Assembly (NCBI RefSeq): GCF_963259705.1
Contig: NC_081850.1
Coordinates: 38,029,167-38,093,166, forward strand
Length of the DNA: 64,000 bases
Reading direction: 5' to 3'
Source of the DNA: Myotis daubentonii
Taxonomy: Eukaryota > Chordata > Mammalia > Chiroptera > Vespertilionidae
Both the position numbers and the translations under genes were made by a program. A model generated the notes under the pieces. That model made no database searches. It had not been told where the DNA came from and was given only the letters and a program-made list of their open reading frames with translations. Shown here piece by piece: positions 1-11,403 of the stretch; positions within the stretch are counted from its first letter, which is position 1, and each line of letters starts with the position of its first letter.

Positions 1-755
1 TCAAAAATGCAGAGGTGTCTGATGTTATCCCCCTTCTAATTGAAACTGCTGCCCTGCCCGCGCAGCTGACCAAGGTTTGATGGCTGTACGACCTTTGTGG
101 GTGGCAGTAGCAAGCAGTCCGCCATCTTGTCCCCACAGCACAGGCAGCAACATGGTCACCAGGCAATGCAGCTGGGACAGGAAGTCACCCCACCCTGACA
201 TGGAAAATTGCAAAAACCTGCCTTTTTCACGCAAGCCCACTCTGTCCCCAGCTTATTAAAGCACCCAGCAGAGCTAGCCCCCAAGCCATTCAGAGGACCT
301 TCCTCTCCTCTGGGCTGCTTCCCTTGTGCTCGAACATAAAAATCAGTCTGGAAATTTCTCTGGGGTTTCTTCTTGATTTCCATCTTGGGAACCCAAGAAC
401 CCCAAGCCAGGAATAGGATCACTTCCCATATAGATCACCTGCACACAGGTCCTTGTCTTGGGCCCTGCTTGGGGGAGCCCAGGCTGAGATGAGCCACAAA
501 TGAATAAAAGCAGCAGGCTGTTCTTTCTTTATAAGATTAAGTGTGATTGTATCGTTTGGTCATATCAAAAATTAGAAAAGTATTGATAATAATTATGCTG
601 ATTTGAGATTATGTGGGTGAGGGTTGCTAATGGTACCACGACTATTGGATATTAAATTCCCCCAGTTCTGGTTTTAGCAAGCTAAGCAATAAGGAGCAGA
701 TGTGCATGAATGAAAGAGAGGCCATGACACAAGCTAGAAAGCTAGAGATGACAAG
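1..755. other. intergenic sequence, nothing recognised
   Basis: I see no gene, no recognisable transposon end and no tandem repeat here. Short open frames exist on both strands but have no family resemblance, splice context or codon signal. Confidence 0.5.
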
Positions 756-763
756 GCCTAGCG

Positions 764-998
764 CAGTGATGGCGAACTTATGACACGTGTGTCAGAGGTG
801 ACACGCGAACTCATTTTTTTGGTTGATTTTTCTTTGTTAAATGGCACTTAAATATATAAAATAAATATCAAAAATATAAGTCTTTGTTTTACTATGGTTG
901 CAAATATCAAAAAATTTCTATATGTGACACGGCACCAGAGTTAAGTTAGGGTTTTTCAAAGTGCTGACACGCCCAGCTCAAAAGGTTCGCCATCACTG
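764..998. mobile_element. hAT-type MITE (235 bp)
   Basis: The element begins CAGTGATGGCGAACTTATGA and ends TTCGCCATCACTG, giving a terminal inverted repeat of about 13 bp. It is flanked by an 8-bp duplication, GCCTAGCG (756-763) and GCCTAGGG (999-1006), which differ at one base. An 8-bp duplication and CAG...CTG ends are hallmarks of hAT transposons. The interior is AT-rich, has no open frame, and includes paired GTGACACG/GCTGACACG sub-terminal motifs, so this is a non-autonomous copy that depended on a transposase supplied elsewhere. The single mismatch in the duplication suggests a moderately old insertion. Non-autonomous hAT families are abundant in vesper bats; I do not assign the exact family name. 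Confidence 0.88.
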
Positions 999-1384
999 GC
1001 CTAGGGGGAGGTACCGATTCAAACCCTCATTCCCCACATACCTTTTCTTCTTTCTTAAAAAATAGCAGGAAGGACTATAAAATGCCAAAAGTTGAGTTCC
1101 AGCAGATGTAACATCAGGGTTAGAAATGGTCAGTGTTGGGCAAATTACACTCTATACACTCTACGGTCAGTTCCCTAGTATTCTTATGCTTCTGCCTGTC
1201 TCCTTCCTGTTTCCCATTTCTTTGCTTCCCTCCTGGCTGAGCTGACTCCGGCAGCAGAACCCTTCCTGTGGCTATTCCTCCACTCTCAGAGCATTGCTTC
1301 TGTGACACAGTGAGGGTGAGTAGAAATGCAGATGCCAAGGTAATGAAGAGGTCTTGCAAGGTTCACATTTTGTGCTTAGTTTTC

Positions 1385-1915
1385 TGTTCTCGTTACTATG
1401 GCTGTCTAACAAATTACCTTAAAGTTGAATGGTGGAAATGGCCATTTTTAATGTTCACGGATTCCAGGGGCCAGGAATTTTGCCAGGGTGCAGCAGGGGC
1501 AGCTTGTCTCTGTTCCATGAGGTCTGGGACCTCTGCTGGAGGTCTTGAAAGCTGGGGGCTGGAATCCTCTGAGGGCTCCTACACCCCCATGTCTGGCAGC
1601 TGATTCTGGCTGTTGACCAGAGACCCAGTTCTTCTCCACTCAAACTTTCCCATGTGGTTTCTCTGTCAGAGTTGGTTTGGACTTCCTCGTAGCATGGCAG
1701 CTGAGTTCTAAAGGCAAGTGCTCCCAGCCAGGGAGCCAGGAGGAAGTGATGTCTCCTATGAACTTGCCTTGCAAGTTGTGCATCATTATTTCCACCGCAT
1801 TCTATTCACGGAAGTAGCTCAAGTCCTACTCAGGTTCAAGGGGAGACTAACTAGAATCTGCCTCTTGATAGAGAGAGGCAAGGTTCTAGAAGAGTGTGGG
1901 ACTGGAAATTTTTAT
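1385..1915. repeat. ancient interspersed repeat-like block, family unassigned
   Basis: The block reads like a degraded copy of a common mammalian repeat, with cues such as GCTGTCTAACAAATTACC near the start and an AAGGGGAGACTAA stretch near 1840. There are no clear termini and the open frames across it are short. I recognise the style but cannot name the family with confidence. Confidence 0.45.
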
Positions 1916-1923
1916 GTGGTTGT

Positions 1924-1987
1924 TTTTGAAAAACACAGGCCACTAAAGGAATATTTTGAAAAACACAGGCCACTAAAGGAATATTTT
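1924..1987. repeat. perfect 30-bp tandem duplication
   Basis: A 30-bp unit containing GAAAAACACAGGCCACTAAA starts at 1928 and again at 1958 with no mismatch. The shared TTTT edges bring the repeat to 2.1 copies. Perfect identity in otherwise unconstrained DNA indicates a recent duplication or a collapsed or expanded assembly junction. Confidence 0.95.
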
Positions 1988-3299
1988 AAGGTGCTTCCAA
2001 GACTCTGGATAATTATAGGTTGAAATAGGGAAAAAAAGGTGATGGTGTTGAGAAGGAGCAATGGTTGGCTCCACCATGATAAACAAGGATAATGGTTGGT
2101 TGAGTTTCCCCGCAAGATTCCTAAAAGAGAGTCAAGAAGAAGGAGGGCCCAAGGAAGGATCCTAGATAAAAAACAGTCACCGGGTATGTCAGAACATCCT
2201 GCCCCAAGTTAGGGATCTTAAGTTTAAACAGTTCAATTTTCTGACAAACTTGAAGGACCAAGTTGGCCTTGTTTTAAGATGTGTTCAAAGAGCGTCAGCA
2301 ACATGCGTGGACAGGGGGCCAAGAATAGGGCTAGGTGTCTGCAAAGATGTGAGAGTAAAGATTGAGTCCCCAGCTTGTAACTCCGGTTACATTCCAAGTG
2401 TCCTAAGTGAGGGCTTGTGCTGTCAACATACGGACATTCCAAAGGTGGAACAAGGTTTGCAAACCTCTGGGGAGCTCTCTGCCTAGGACCCCTGAGACTT
2501 CACTCATCCTATTTCCCCAGGAAGGGGACCGAAAGTTGGAGGTGACGCCACTAGAAATTCAGTCCCTGCTGGGAGGGAGCACGATGAATTGCATAGGTGC
2601 AGGTACTCCGAGTGAACTTATTGGGTGGCTGTAGGCGCCGGATGTTGGCTATTGGTAAGATTGTGTCTTACTGACTCCATGGCCTGAAAAGGCTCTAGCA
2701 TTGGAGCGGGAAATGCTCACCAAAGGAAGGGAGAAGGAGAGAGAAGCAGGGTTGGGAGAGGTGACCTGAGGAAGAGGGAAGAGAGGAGAGTGAGACTGAA
2801 GCTTCTGCTCCCTTCCTTTTACTGGGACTTTTGGGCTACCCCTTAGAGAGGAGTTCACACAAAGTGCCCTCTGGGTTCCCAATACTGACTCGCAGGTAAC
2901 TTTCTGCAGACACCACTCAGAGCCTAAAAGTAGATGAGAGTGGCCAGCTGGGGAGGGGTGCTTCTCTCCTAAAAATCCAGACTTTACAGGCTCCTCCTTT
3001 CCTTTAACAACATATCCTCCCTCCGGAGACACAGGGACTGGAGATAGAATGTTGCGGAATAGAGTCTCAAACTGCTCAGGGCTCTTGCCTGGTTTGGAGC
3101 ATTCCTCAAGCTTCTTCCAGGTATTCTCCCGGGTCAGGCCTCTCACCTTGATCCTTGGATCAAACACCTTGCTCACACCCACTCTTTCATGCCCAAGTGG
3201 AATATACTTCCTACCTACCATGCACACACCTGCCAGTAATGATGGAATCACAGGCTCTGGGGATTTGGAAGTCAGAAAAAAAATAACAGGTAACCTAAA
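1988..3299. other. intergenic sequence, nothing recognised
   Basis: No gene or transposon terminus is visible. The right part (2690-2800) is purine-rich on the + strand, which depletes stop codons on the minus strand and makes long chance frames there. Confidence 0.5.
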
Positions 3300-3545
3300 G
3301 TAAGCAAATGAAAGGAAATAATAAATAAAATAATATATATCAATAAAATTGGAAACAGTACCAAGGAGTGGCACTTTGACAAAAAACATGAAGAAAAGTT
3401 CTGGCATGGCTGATCAAGAAAGAATATGAAGACAAATATAAAATATTAAGATCAAAATAGTGAAAATAATAGCACAATTGAGATTTTAAAAATAAAAAGA
3501 GAATCTATAAACAGTTTCACGCCAATAAATTAGAAAACTTTGATG
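3300..3545 (+). mobile_element. old L1 ORF2 fragment
   Basis: The A-rich segment contains cues seen in the middle of mammalian L1 ORF2 in sense orientation, such as GGCATGGCTGATCAAGAAAG and ACGCCAATAAATTAGAAAAC. It is heavily degraded, with many stops in all frames, and its ends are fuzzy. Confidence 0.6.
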
Positions 3546-3607
3546 GGGTAGAGACTGCCAGTTGTCCAAATTCATTCTTCTCTTCTTCCTCAATAATGGA
3601 ACCCCCA

Positions 3608-3834
3608 ATTTTTATTTTTAATTATTTCCTTTCCTTTCCTGTTGATTTTTAGAGAGAGAGGTAAGGAGAGGGCTAGAGAGACAAGAATATTGATGAGTGA
3701 GAAACATCATCAATTGGCTGCCTCCTGCACGCCCCCTACTGGGGATCAAGCCAGGAAACCCTGACTGGGAATCAAACTGGTGACCTCTTGGTTCATGGGT
3801 CAACACTCAACCACTGAGCCACCTGGCTGGGTGA
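3608..3834 (-). mobile_element. Ves-type tRNA-derived SINE
   Basis: In reverse orientation the head reads CCCAGCCAGGTGGCTCAGTG, followed by a box B-like region and a TCTCTCC-rich part. The T-rich left edge is the A-tail. The copy is diverged from the family consensus. Confidence 0.9.
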
Positions 3835-3835
3835 A

Positions 3836-4160
3836 CCTCTGATTTTTAATTGGGCGCATGGCTATAAAAAATACATTTACTAGCGTTCCTTGTAATTAGT
3901 AAGGATGGCTTCTTAGGAGTGGCTCTATGACTATGTTCTGATTAATGAAATACAATAAATTTTCTGTGGCAACTTTTGGGAAACTCTAGAAAGTCAGCCC
4001 GCACTTGCCTTTGGCCCCTTTTCATTTCTTCCTCCAACCAGCTAGCTGGAATATGGACATGATGTCTGGATATGAGGCAACTATATTAGACCCCGAGACA
4101 AGAAACGTGTAGAAAGCAGTAGAATATTAGATTAAACAAACCTATGTCCCCGATAGCTTT
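3836..4160. repeat. ancient interspersed repeat remnant, family unassigned
   Basis: Words such as GGCTCTATGACTATGTTCTG and GGAATATGGACATGATGTCT are typical of an old, widespread mammalian repeat. A possible continuation (GTTTTAAGCCACTAAATTTT) appears at about 5140-5190, suggesting that later sequence split the original copy. Confidence 0.4.
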
Positions 4161-4632
4161 GTGATGCTGTCTACCCTACAGGCTTCCTCTGGAATTCTTT
4201 TATATCTCAGAGAAACAAATGTGTAGCTTGTTGAGCCAATGGTATTTCAGATTTTCTGTGGGTCACCAGCATCTTTGAAGATGCAGCAATTCTTAAGGGA
4301 GTGCTTAACTATTGATTATAAGATTATTTTTGGTCCAGCTTCTGACACCTCAAAATTTTGTGGCTTAACACTTTTGCACAGTTTCTTAGTATGTGATAGG
4401 CCATTCTCTAGCATGCATTTCAGTTACAAAATATAACCGAGTGTCATCTAATCCTTTCTTAGGTCTCACGAAGCCCAGCTCTACAAGGAAATATCTCTCT
4501 CATCTCGGTCGTTTTTTTTTTCAACAATGAAAATGTGTTTTACTAATATCAGTTTTCTACCCAACTGGTCTGTTTCCGCACTTTTCTATATACATAGAAA
4601 CTTCCCATTTCCATACTGAATTATAGTGTCAT

Positions 4633-4864
4633 CTTTTTTTGTTGTTGTTAACCCTCATCTGAAGGTATTTTTCCCATTGATTTTTACAGAGAAAAACATT
4701 GATGTGAGAGAGACACATTAATTGGTTGCCTCCGGCATGTGCCCCAACTGGGGGCTGGGGGTCGAGCCTGCAACCAAGGTATGTGCCCTTGACTGGAATT
4801 TAAACCTATGACCCTTCAGATTGTCGGCTTACACTCTAACTACTGAGCAAAACCAGCTAGGGTT
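4633..4864 (-). mobile_element. Ves-type SINE, diverged
   Basis: Reverse-strand head AACCCTAGCTGGTTTTGCTC, with the family's ACATTGATGTGAGAGAGACA segment in the middle and TTAACCCTCATCTGA near the tail. Several substitutions separate it from the consensus. Confidence 0.88.
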
Positions 4865-5664
4865 AGTGTAATCTTTTTAAAGATTGCTTAATTCAACACA
4901 TGCATACAACGTTGACACTAGCCAACTGAAGTGTGATAATATGAATAGCCATGATCAAGTTCAGTTTTGTAAAGGCAACAATAAATAGGTCCCTACTGCT
5001 GCCTGGGGAAGAGGAATCACACAATGTCATAGATGATTAAACCTTTGCAGCCTAATTTCAAAGGTAAAATATGTCTTAGAATCAATGACAATAAGTTTGG
5101 ATACTTAATAGGGAAAACCCTTCCATCTTGATGGCTGTTGTTTTAAGCCACTAAATTTTGGAGGTGACTTGTTATGCAACAAAGGCTTAGCGATACAATC
5201 ATTTATAACAATAACCAGGAAGTGCATCTGTTTCTAAGATTATACAAATACCTCATTAAATAAAAAGTTAGACATCTGTACAGCATCAGTTCTTGACCAC
5301 ACATTTTCTGTGCTTAAGATACAAGGAGAAATACTAACTTCTTAGCCATTGCCTTTATTTAAGTGTCGACTTGTTCTTTTTATAAATAACCATGTAGGTT
5401 AGGAAAGCTGAAAGTCACCAAGATTAAGCCAGGCAGGAAAGACAAGTGAGCTCCGATAAACCACAAATCACATTATGGCCGGGAACTCAGACTGATATTT
5501 ATGAGCATTTGTCGCAAAGATTCAGTCATTTTAAAGTATGTGCTTTTAGTGACGAATAATAAACCTTTCCAGAATTAAAAGTGTTCTTCATGCTGTCAGC
5601 TCCATTCCATTCTGGTTCTCTCCTCCAGAAGACTGAAGTGTCAGATAAAGTAATGCCTAGCTTT

Positions 5665-5906
5665 TTTTTATAAATCCTTATCCGAGGGTATGTTCCCTTA
5701 CTTTAGAGAGAGAAGAAGAGGGAGGGGACAGGGGGAAAGAGAGGGAGAGTGAGGGGAGGAGGGAGAGAGAGACAGAGAAGTGTCGATCACCTCTCTACCC
5801 CAACCAGAGAGCGTTGACCCAGGCCTGTGCCCCCACTGGGAATGGAACCAGTGACCCTTCAGTGAATGGGATGATGCTCCAACTAACTGAACAACACCAG
5901 CCAGGG
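5665..5906 (-). mobile_element. Ves-type SINE with expanded GA tract
   Basis: Reverse-strand head CCCTGGCTGGTGTTGTTCAG. The + strand interior from about 5703 to 5785 is an expanded AGAGAGGGAG purine tract in place of the usual short pyrimidine block of the SINE. Confidence 0.88.
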
Positions 5907-5938
5907 TTAATGTGTAGATTTTTAAAATGAGTACTACT

Positions 5939-6155
5939 GCCCAACTGGCATGGCTCAGTGGTAGAGCGTCGACCTATGAACCAGGAGGTCATGGTTTGAT
6001 TCCTGGTCAGGGCATATGTCTGGGTTGTGGGCTCAATTCCTAGAGTGCGGCGTGCAGGAGGCCACTGGTCAATGAGTCTCTCTCATCATTGATGTTTTTA
6101 TCTCTTTTTCTCTCTCCCTTTCTATCTGAAATCAATAAAAACATATTAAAAAAAT
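5939..6155 (+). mobile_element. Ves-type SINE
   Basis: The head GCCCAACTGGCATGGCTCAG is followed by a box B-like GGTTTGATTCCTGG and the family segment TCATCATTGATGTTTTTATC. The tail AATCAATAAAAACATATTAA ends in A runs. It sits about 30 bp from the previous SINE in the opposite orientation, so the pair could fold into an inverted repeat in RNA. Confidence 0.92.
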
Positions 6156-6179
6156 AAAATAAGTACTTCTTTGATAGTC

Positions 6180-7140
6180 ATTGACGCTGGGTGATCTGCA
6201 CATGGTGGTGGTGGTCGGGGGGGCGTCATTGTTCAGTTTTCTCTAGTTTGTAGTATGTTTGAAAATTTTTTATAATAAAACATTTCTTTAAAAGGCTGCC
6301 ACTTTTAAACAACATTCCAAATAATGATTAATATTCAATGAGCATTTACCCATATTGGTGTTTAATAATTTGGTGCTCACAGTGTACATTACTCCCTAAG
6401 ACATATATAGGTAATTTCTGCTAGAAGTAGACTGAAATATTTATGAATTACAATGTGGTGTCTGTGGTTTACTTTAAAGTACTCTACTGGTGAAGGGAGT
6501 AGAGCTTTTGGATGCAACAAGGTTGGCCAGGGGTCAGTAATGGTTGGGGATATTTATACTGTCCTGCCCACTTTTGTGGATGTTAGAAATCTTCCATAAT
6601 GAAAACAGTTTTAAAAAAGAGATGTCTATGGTTCAGCAGATTCACTTCTAGATGCGTGCTCTCGAAGAATGGAAGGCAGAGGTCTGTTTGTACACCATGT
6701 TCATAGCAGCCTTGTTCACAATAGCCAAAAAGAGAAAGCAACCTACTGTCCATTCATGGTTGAATGGATACTCAAACCATATCATATATGTTCAATGGAA
6801 TATTATTATTCAGCCTTAAAAAGGAAAGAAATTCTGACACATGCTGTAGCATGGATGAACCTTGAAAACATTATGTTAAGCGAAATAAGCCACAGACAAA
6901 AGGCCAAATTGTATGATTCTGCTTATTAGAGGTACCTAGAGTAGTCAGATCAAAGAGAGAGTAGACTTGTGGTCGCCAGGGCCTGGGGGGGAATGGCGTT
7001 TTGTTTGATGGGTGGAGAGAAGAAAACCTCTGGAGATGGTTACCCAACAATGGGAATGTGCTTAGTGGCAACGAGTTGTACACATAAAAATGGATAAAAT
7101 GGTAAGCGTTATGTATAGTTTACCACAATAAATTTTTTTT
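6180..7140 (+). mobile_element. old L1 3' ends (ORF2 terminus and 3' UTR pieces)
   Basis: The best part is 6615-7140. It has sense-strand ORF2 end cues (ATGTTCATAGCAGCCTTGTT, ATGGAATATTATTATTCAGC, CATGGATGAACCTTGAAAAC) followed by an old L1 3' UTR ending near AATAAATTTTTTTT. Short related 3' UTR-like pieces lie at 6180-6290 and 6490-6620. All frames are broken. Confidence 0.85.
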
Positions 7141-7159
7141 GAAAGATACTTGTTTTTAA

Positions 7160-8555
7160 AAATGGTACTGGGGAGAGAGGAGAGAGAGGAAAACTCAAAG
7201 TGTATGTGAGTGTGGTAAACGCTGCTTGATCTCTAAGACCTGCGGTAATCCTTTCCATCTTCACACACAGCGTCATTTCCTTAAACAGGTTCTCTGGTTT
7301 CCCCTCTTGCCTGGACCTTCTTCCCCCAAAGTCCCTGTGCTTCAGAGTCAGGAGCTGATGTGTCTCAATGAGCCGGTCACAGGCCAGCTGTGGAGAGCAC
7401 ATCACGGCCCTGCCTCTCACCGCCTTTCACTGCTCCCAGGAGTCCCAGTCCCAAGCCTGCCCACTCAGAGTGCTCCACGCTCCTCCTGCCCGTCTCTCCC
7501 GACAACCAGGCCTAACCACCAAGCAACTCCTCATTCTTCTGAGGAGAACCCCGAGGCCCAGAGGAGGAGGGCGGGTCATTGACTATGGCCAGCGTAAGGA
7601 GGCCAGGGGAAGAGAAAGACAAGTGTGTCCAGCTCCTGTTCTCTGCATGTGTTAGTTCACACCTCCGGGCTCTTCTCCGCTCGCTGACTCTCACCGCTGC
7701 CAGGTGTGGCGGTGCTCCCCGAACGACCTAGAAGTCTGTGCTGTCTTGGAAGGGCTCCCGGGATGCTCTCGCAGGATTCAATAGATGCTCTTTATGGCAC
7801 ATTGTTTGGAAGAAGTCCGATAGTGGGAACACAGCTCTCAAAGTAACAAATATCAATGGTCATTTAAAGATACATTCTACACCTCAAATGGCAGATGATG
7901 TAAACACGGCCATTTAAAGACAGATAAGGCAAGTTTACAAAAAAGACAGGAGTAAAACTGTTTTAAAACAAGTTGTTTCTGTCAGTTACCCATCTGATTG
8001 GTTTGTTCACTTGTGTATACCATGGCTCTCCTCCCAGAGTGTTTAAAATGGCTTGCAGAGATGCGAGAGTAAAATTGGATTAATTAAAAATGGGCGAAGG
8101 CAGCCTGGTGCAGGAGAAGAGCTTGGCCCAGGGAGGGCTCGGATACACGGCGGTGCCGCAGGGTCCTGTGCTCTTGGCCCACACAGGGTGACTCTGAACT
8201 TCTTGGCAGTCAAAACAAAGTGGGTAGTGCTGTCAGTAACAATCACACAATTGTTCAAAATAAGCCTGCTATTCAGGAGCAGCAGCACTTTTCCTGGAAC
8301 TTCCTTTCCTACAATTCCCAGGAGGCCCTGTGGGATGTAAGAGACAATTTCCTCACAATCACCCTTTCAAAACAATAGGTCGTTTCAAGGAGATCTTTTC
8401 TGAATGTCATTCAAGGTGAGAAAGGACTCTCCAGCCGTGGCCAGTAGACTGAAGTCCAGGTGCACAGCTCTCTGATGGCCAGACGTAATTGAAAGACCAT
8501 GTTTTAGACGATCAGGTGGACTGAAAATAGTGTAATGCCACATGACTGCTCTTTC
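7160..8555. other. intergenic, nothing recognised
   Basis: This is mostly single-copy-looking sequence. I see no exon with splice sites, no transposon terminus and no tandem repeat longer than a few units. Confidence 0.45.
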
Positions 8556-8570
8556 CAGAGCAATATTATT

Positions 8571-8791
8571 ATTATTTTTAAAAATATATTTTATTGATTT
8601 TTTACAGAGAAGAAAGGAGAGGGATAGAGAGTTAGAAACATCGATGAGAGAGAAACATCGGTCAGCTGCCTCCTGCACATTCCCCACTGGGGTGTGCCCG
8701 CAACCGAGGCATGTGCCCCTGACTGGAATCGAACCTGGGACCCTTGAGTCCGCAGGCCGACGCTCTATCCACTGAGCCAAACCGGTTAGGG
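8571..8791 (-). mobile_element. Ves-type SINE with intact 15-bp target duplication
   Basis: Reverse-strand head CCCTAACCGGTTTGGCTCAG, close to the young-family consensus, with the A-tail at the left. The flanks CAGAGCAATATTATT (8556-8570 and 8792-8806) are identical, showing an L1-mediated insertion that has stayed intact and is relatively young. Confidence 0.96.
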
Positions 8792-8827
8792 CAGAGCAAT
8801 ATTATTGACGCAGATTAGACAACAGCC

Positions 8828-9065
8828 CCGGCCCGAGTGGCTCGGTTGGTTGGAGCGTCATCCTGTTCACCAGGAAAAGGTTGTGGTTCCATTACAGTCA
8901 GGGCACATGCCTAGGTTGTGGGTTCAATCCCTGGTTGGAGTGCATATAGGAGGCAACCAAAAAAAATGTTTCTCACATCGATAGTTTTCTCTTTCTCCCT
9001 GTCTCCTTTCTTTCTCTCTAAAAGTCAATAAAAACATATCCTCAGGTGAAGATTTAACAAAAAAA
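8828..9065 (+). mobile_element. Ves-type SINE, older variant
   Basis: The head GCCCCGGCCCGAGTGGCTCG is followed by the tRNA-like CAGTCAGGGCACATGCCTAG. The tail ends CCTCAGGTGAAGATTTAACA, a tail variant seen in several other copies in the window. Confidence 0.9.
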
Positions 9066-10170
9066 TTGGACAACAAACAAGAGACCTATCCGATATCCTC
9101 AGGGACTTATCTATGAAACTCGTACCTACTCCTTGCCTGGACCCTTCCCCTGGGTATCAAAAGCAATACATGTAGCTTTTGTGACCTGGTTCTTTTTCTG
9201 GCACACTGTATTGGCACAGGCCCACCCACACCTTATGCCCTGAACCCTCTGAGCTGGGGGGCTGGCTCTTGTAATGTTCTGGTCTTCTATCCACCAGGTA
9301 TTCAAAGACACTGTCCAGAGTATGCTCAGCCTCTGTATCTTTTGACTTGACAAAAAGGTTTTTGTGCCAAGGTCAAATCTACTTCCTCTCCTAGGCTCTA
9401 AATGGCTTTGTTATCTTCCTGGCTGTGGAAGTGACAGAGGAAAAGCATTCTGGGACGAGGGCTGATGTATTTATGGGAGTGAAAAACTATAGCAATTTTT
9501 CCACCTACCACTTTCATTGAGTGAAACAAAAATATTTTCATGTGAAATCCAGATGAGAAACAATTGTTTGTTTTCAGTTTTGGTTTAATCAGTGTTTTAC
9601 AGATCAGTAGTTGTTAACAAAAGCTCAGTGTGGGGCCAAGTTTGGGCATTTTGTTCTGCCCTGCATACGTGCTGGGTTTATGGGCCTGATCCTGTGTGTC
9701 CCATGTGGGCTCTGAGTGGCCAGGAGGAGAATGACCAGATGTCATCAGTCACTCGGAGGATCTTGAGTGCCAGGGACAACCTATGTGGATCATCTGCTTG
9801 AAAAGACCTCTCTCCTGGATCTTAAATAGCCCAGCCGAGAGAAGACTCATCAGTAGGCATTAATTTGTCTTTGGGATTTCCAAGAGTTGGAAGGAGGGTC
9901 TCAAAGGGGAACAGTGTCTTCCCACAACAGATATTGGGTCTATTTGATGAACACACAGCTGGCTACCAGGAAATGTGATAGTCTCACTTAGAGTCCCTCA
10001 CAAGGAGTGTGGTCCCCTCTCAGCCCACTTCCCACAGTACTGGCATATGCAGGCCTGCCCTTTGTCCTTCAGGAGGGAGGGATGGGGTAGTCAGAAGGAG
10101 GCATACAGGTGGGTCTGTACAGGACTTTCCTCAACTCTCTGCATGCACCCATCCCTTAAGATCTCTCCTC
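9066..10170. other. intergenic, nothing recognised
   Basis: No gene, RNA or mobile element end is identifiable. Several short open frames have no supporting feature. Confidence 0.45.
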
Positions 10171-10422
10171 TTAGCAGATTTCAAGTATACAAGACAGTAT
10201 TATTAACTGTAGTCACATTGCTGCACGTTAGATCTCTAGAACTTAATCATCTTGCAGTAATGAAACCCCTTGGCCAACTTTTTCCCATTTTCCCTCCTAT
10301 TAGCCCCTGGAAACCATCATTCTACTCTCTGCTGCTATGAATTTGATTATTTTAGATTCTGTGTATAAGTGAGATCGTGCAGTATTTGTCCTTTTGTATC
10401 TGGTTTATTTTACTACTTAGCC

Positions 10423-10502
10423 CAAGCATGTCAAACTCAAAAGCTAACACGGTCCAAATAAACAAGCCATGCAGCCTGCAGGCCGCGAGTTTGACTTGCT
10501 TG
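10423..10502. mobile_element. 80-bp hAT-type MITE
   Basis: The ends are CAAGCATGTCAAACTC and GAGTTTGACTTGCTTG, a 16-bp inverted repeat with one mismatch. Flanks are ACTTAGCC (10415-10422) and AGTTAGCC (10503-10510), an 8-bp duplication with one mismatch. The interior has GCCTGCAGGCCGCGAGTTT, like the GGCCGCGAGTTTGACA ends of some hAT families. It sits inside an older L1, whose homology resumes on both sides, which confirms an insertion. Confidence 0.8.
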
Positions 10503-11229
10503 AGTTAGCCTCTAGGTTCATCATGTTAAGAAGGAGGATTTCCTTCATTTTTGAGGCTGAATAACATTCCATTGTGTGTGTGTGTATGCACACACATATA
10601 TAATACCCATTGTGTGTAGATGTATATATGTACATACATATACACACATACATATGTAGTGTATGGATAATGCATATACAGTGTGTGTTCATTCATCAGT
10701 CAATAGACACTTAGGTTATTTCCATATCTTGGCTATTGTGAATAATGTTTCAATGAACATGGGAGTGTAGATATATTTTCAAGATATTGATTTCATTTAC
10801 TTTAGATACATACCCAGAAGTAGGATTGCTGCATCATAAAGTAGTTCTATTTTAATATTTTGAGGCACCTCCGTAGTATTTTCCATAATCGTAGTAACAA
10901 TTTACATTCCCATTAACAGTTTACAAGGGTTCCTTTTTCTTCACACACTTGCCAACACTTACCTTTCCATAGCTGTCAATTTCTCCTGTCAGATCCTCAA
11001 TATTTGCTTTATACATTTAGGTATTATAATGTTGGGTGCATATGTATTTATAATTGTTACATTTTTCTGCTGAATTGACCTTTTTATCATTGTATAATAA
11101 ACTACATAATTTCTAGACGCAATTTTTGACTTAAAAGTCTGTTTTGTCTGATATAAGTGTAGCCATCTCTGCTTTTTTTGGTTACTATTTGCATGCAATA
11201 TCTCTTTTCATCTCTTCACTTTCAGCCTA

Positions 11230-11290
11230 TGTGTGTCCTTAAATCTATCCACTGAGCCAAACCAGTCAGGGCTGTGTGTCCTTAAATCTA
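11230..11290 (-). mobile_element. tailless SINE-head retropseudogene (25 nt) with 18-nt target duplication
   Basis: The direct repeat TGTGTGTCCTTAAATCTA occurs at 11230-11247 and again at 11273-11290. Between the copies lie exactly 25 bases, whose reverse complement is GCCCTGACTGGTTTGGCTCA followed by GTGGA, the first 25 nt of a Ves SINE RNA. The SINE body and A-tail are absent. The end falls within the D-loop of the tRNA-like head, as described for the mammalian tailless retropseudogene class of tRNA and SINE RNAs. The surrounding L1 sequence is continuous if the insert and one repeat are removed. Confidence 0.88.
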
Positions 11291-11403
11291 AAATGAGCCT
11301 CTTGTAGACAGTATATCACTGAATCTTTTAAAAAATTAATTCATCCCTTCCATTCCTTTTGACTGGGGAGTAATTCATTTACATTAAAAATAATTACTAA
11401 TAG

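Noticed and set aside
2649..3407. 252-codon open frame on the minus strand
   Set aside because: The region is purine-rich on the + strand, which depletes stops on the other strand. Its 5' part overlaps a degraded L1 piece and the product has no recognisable domain.
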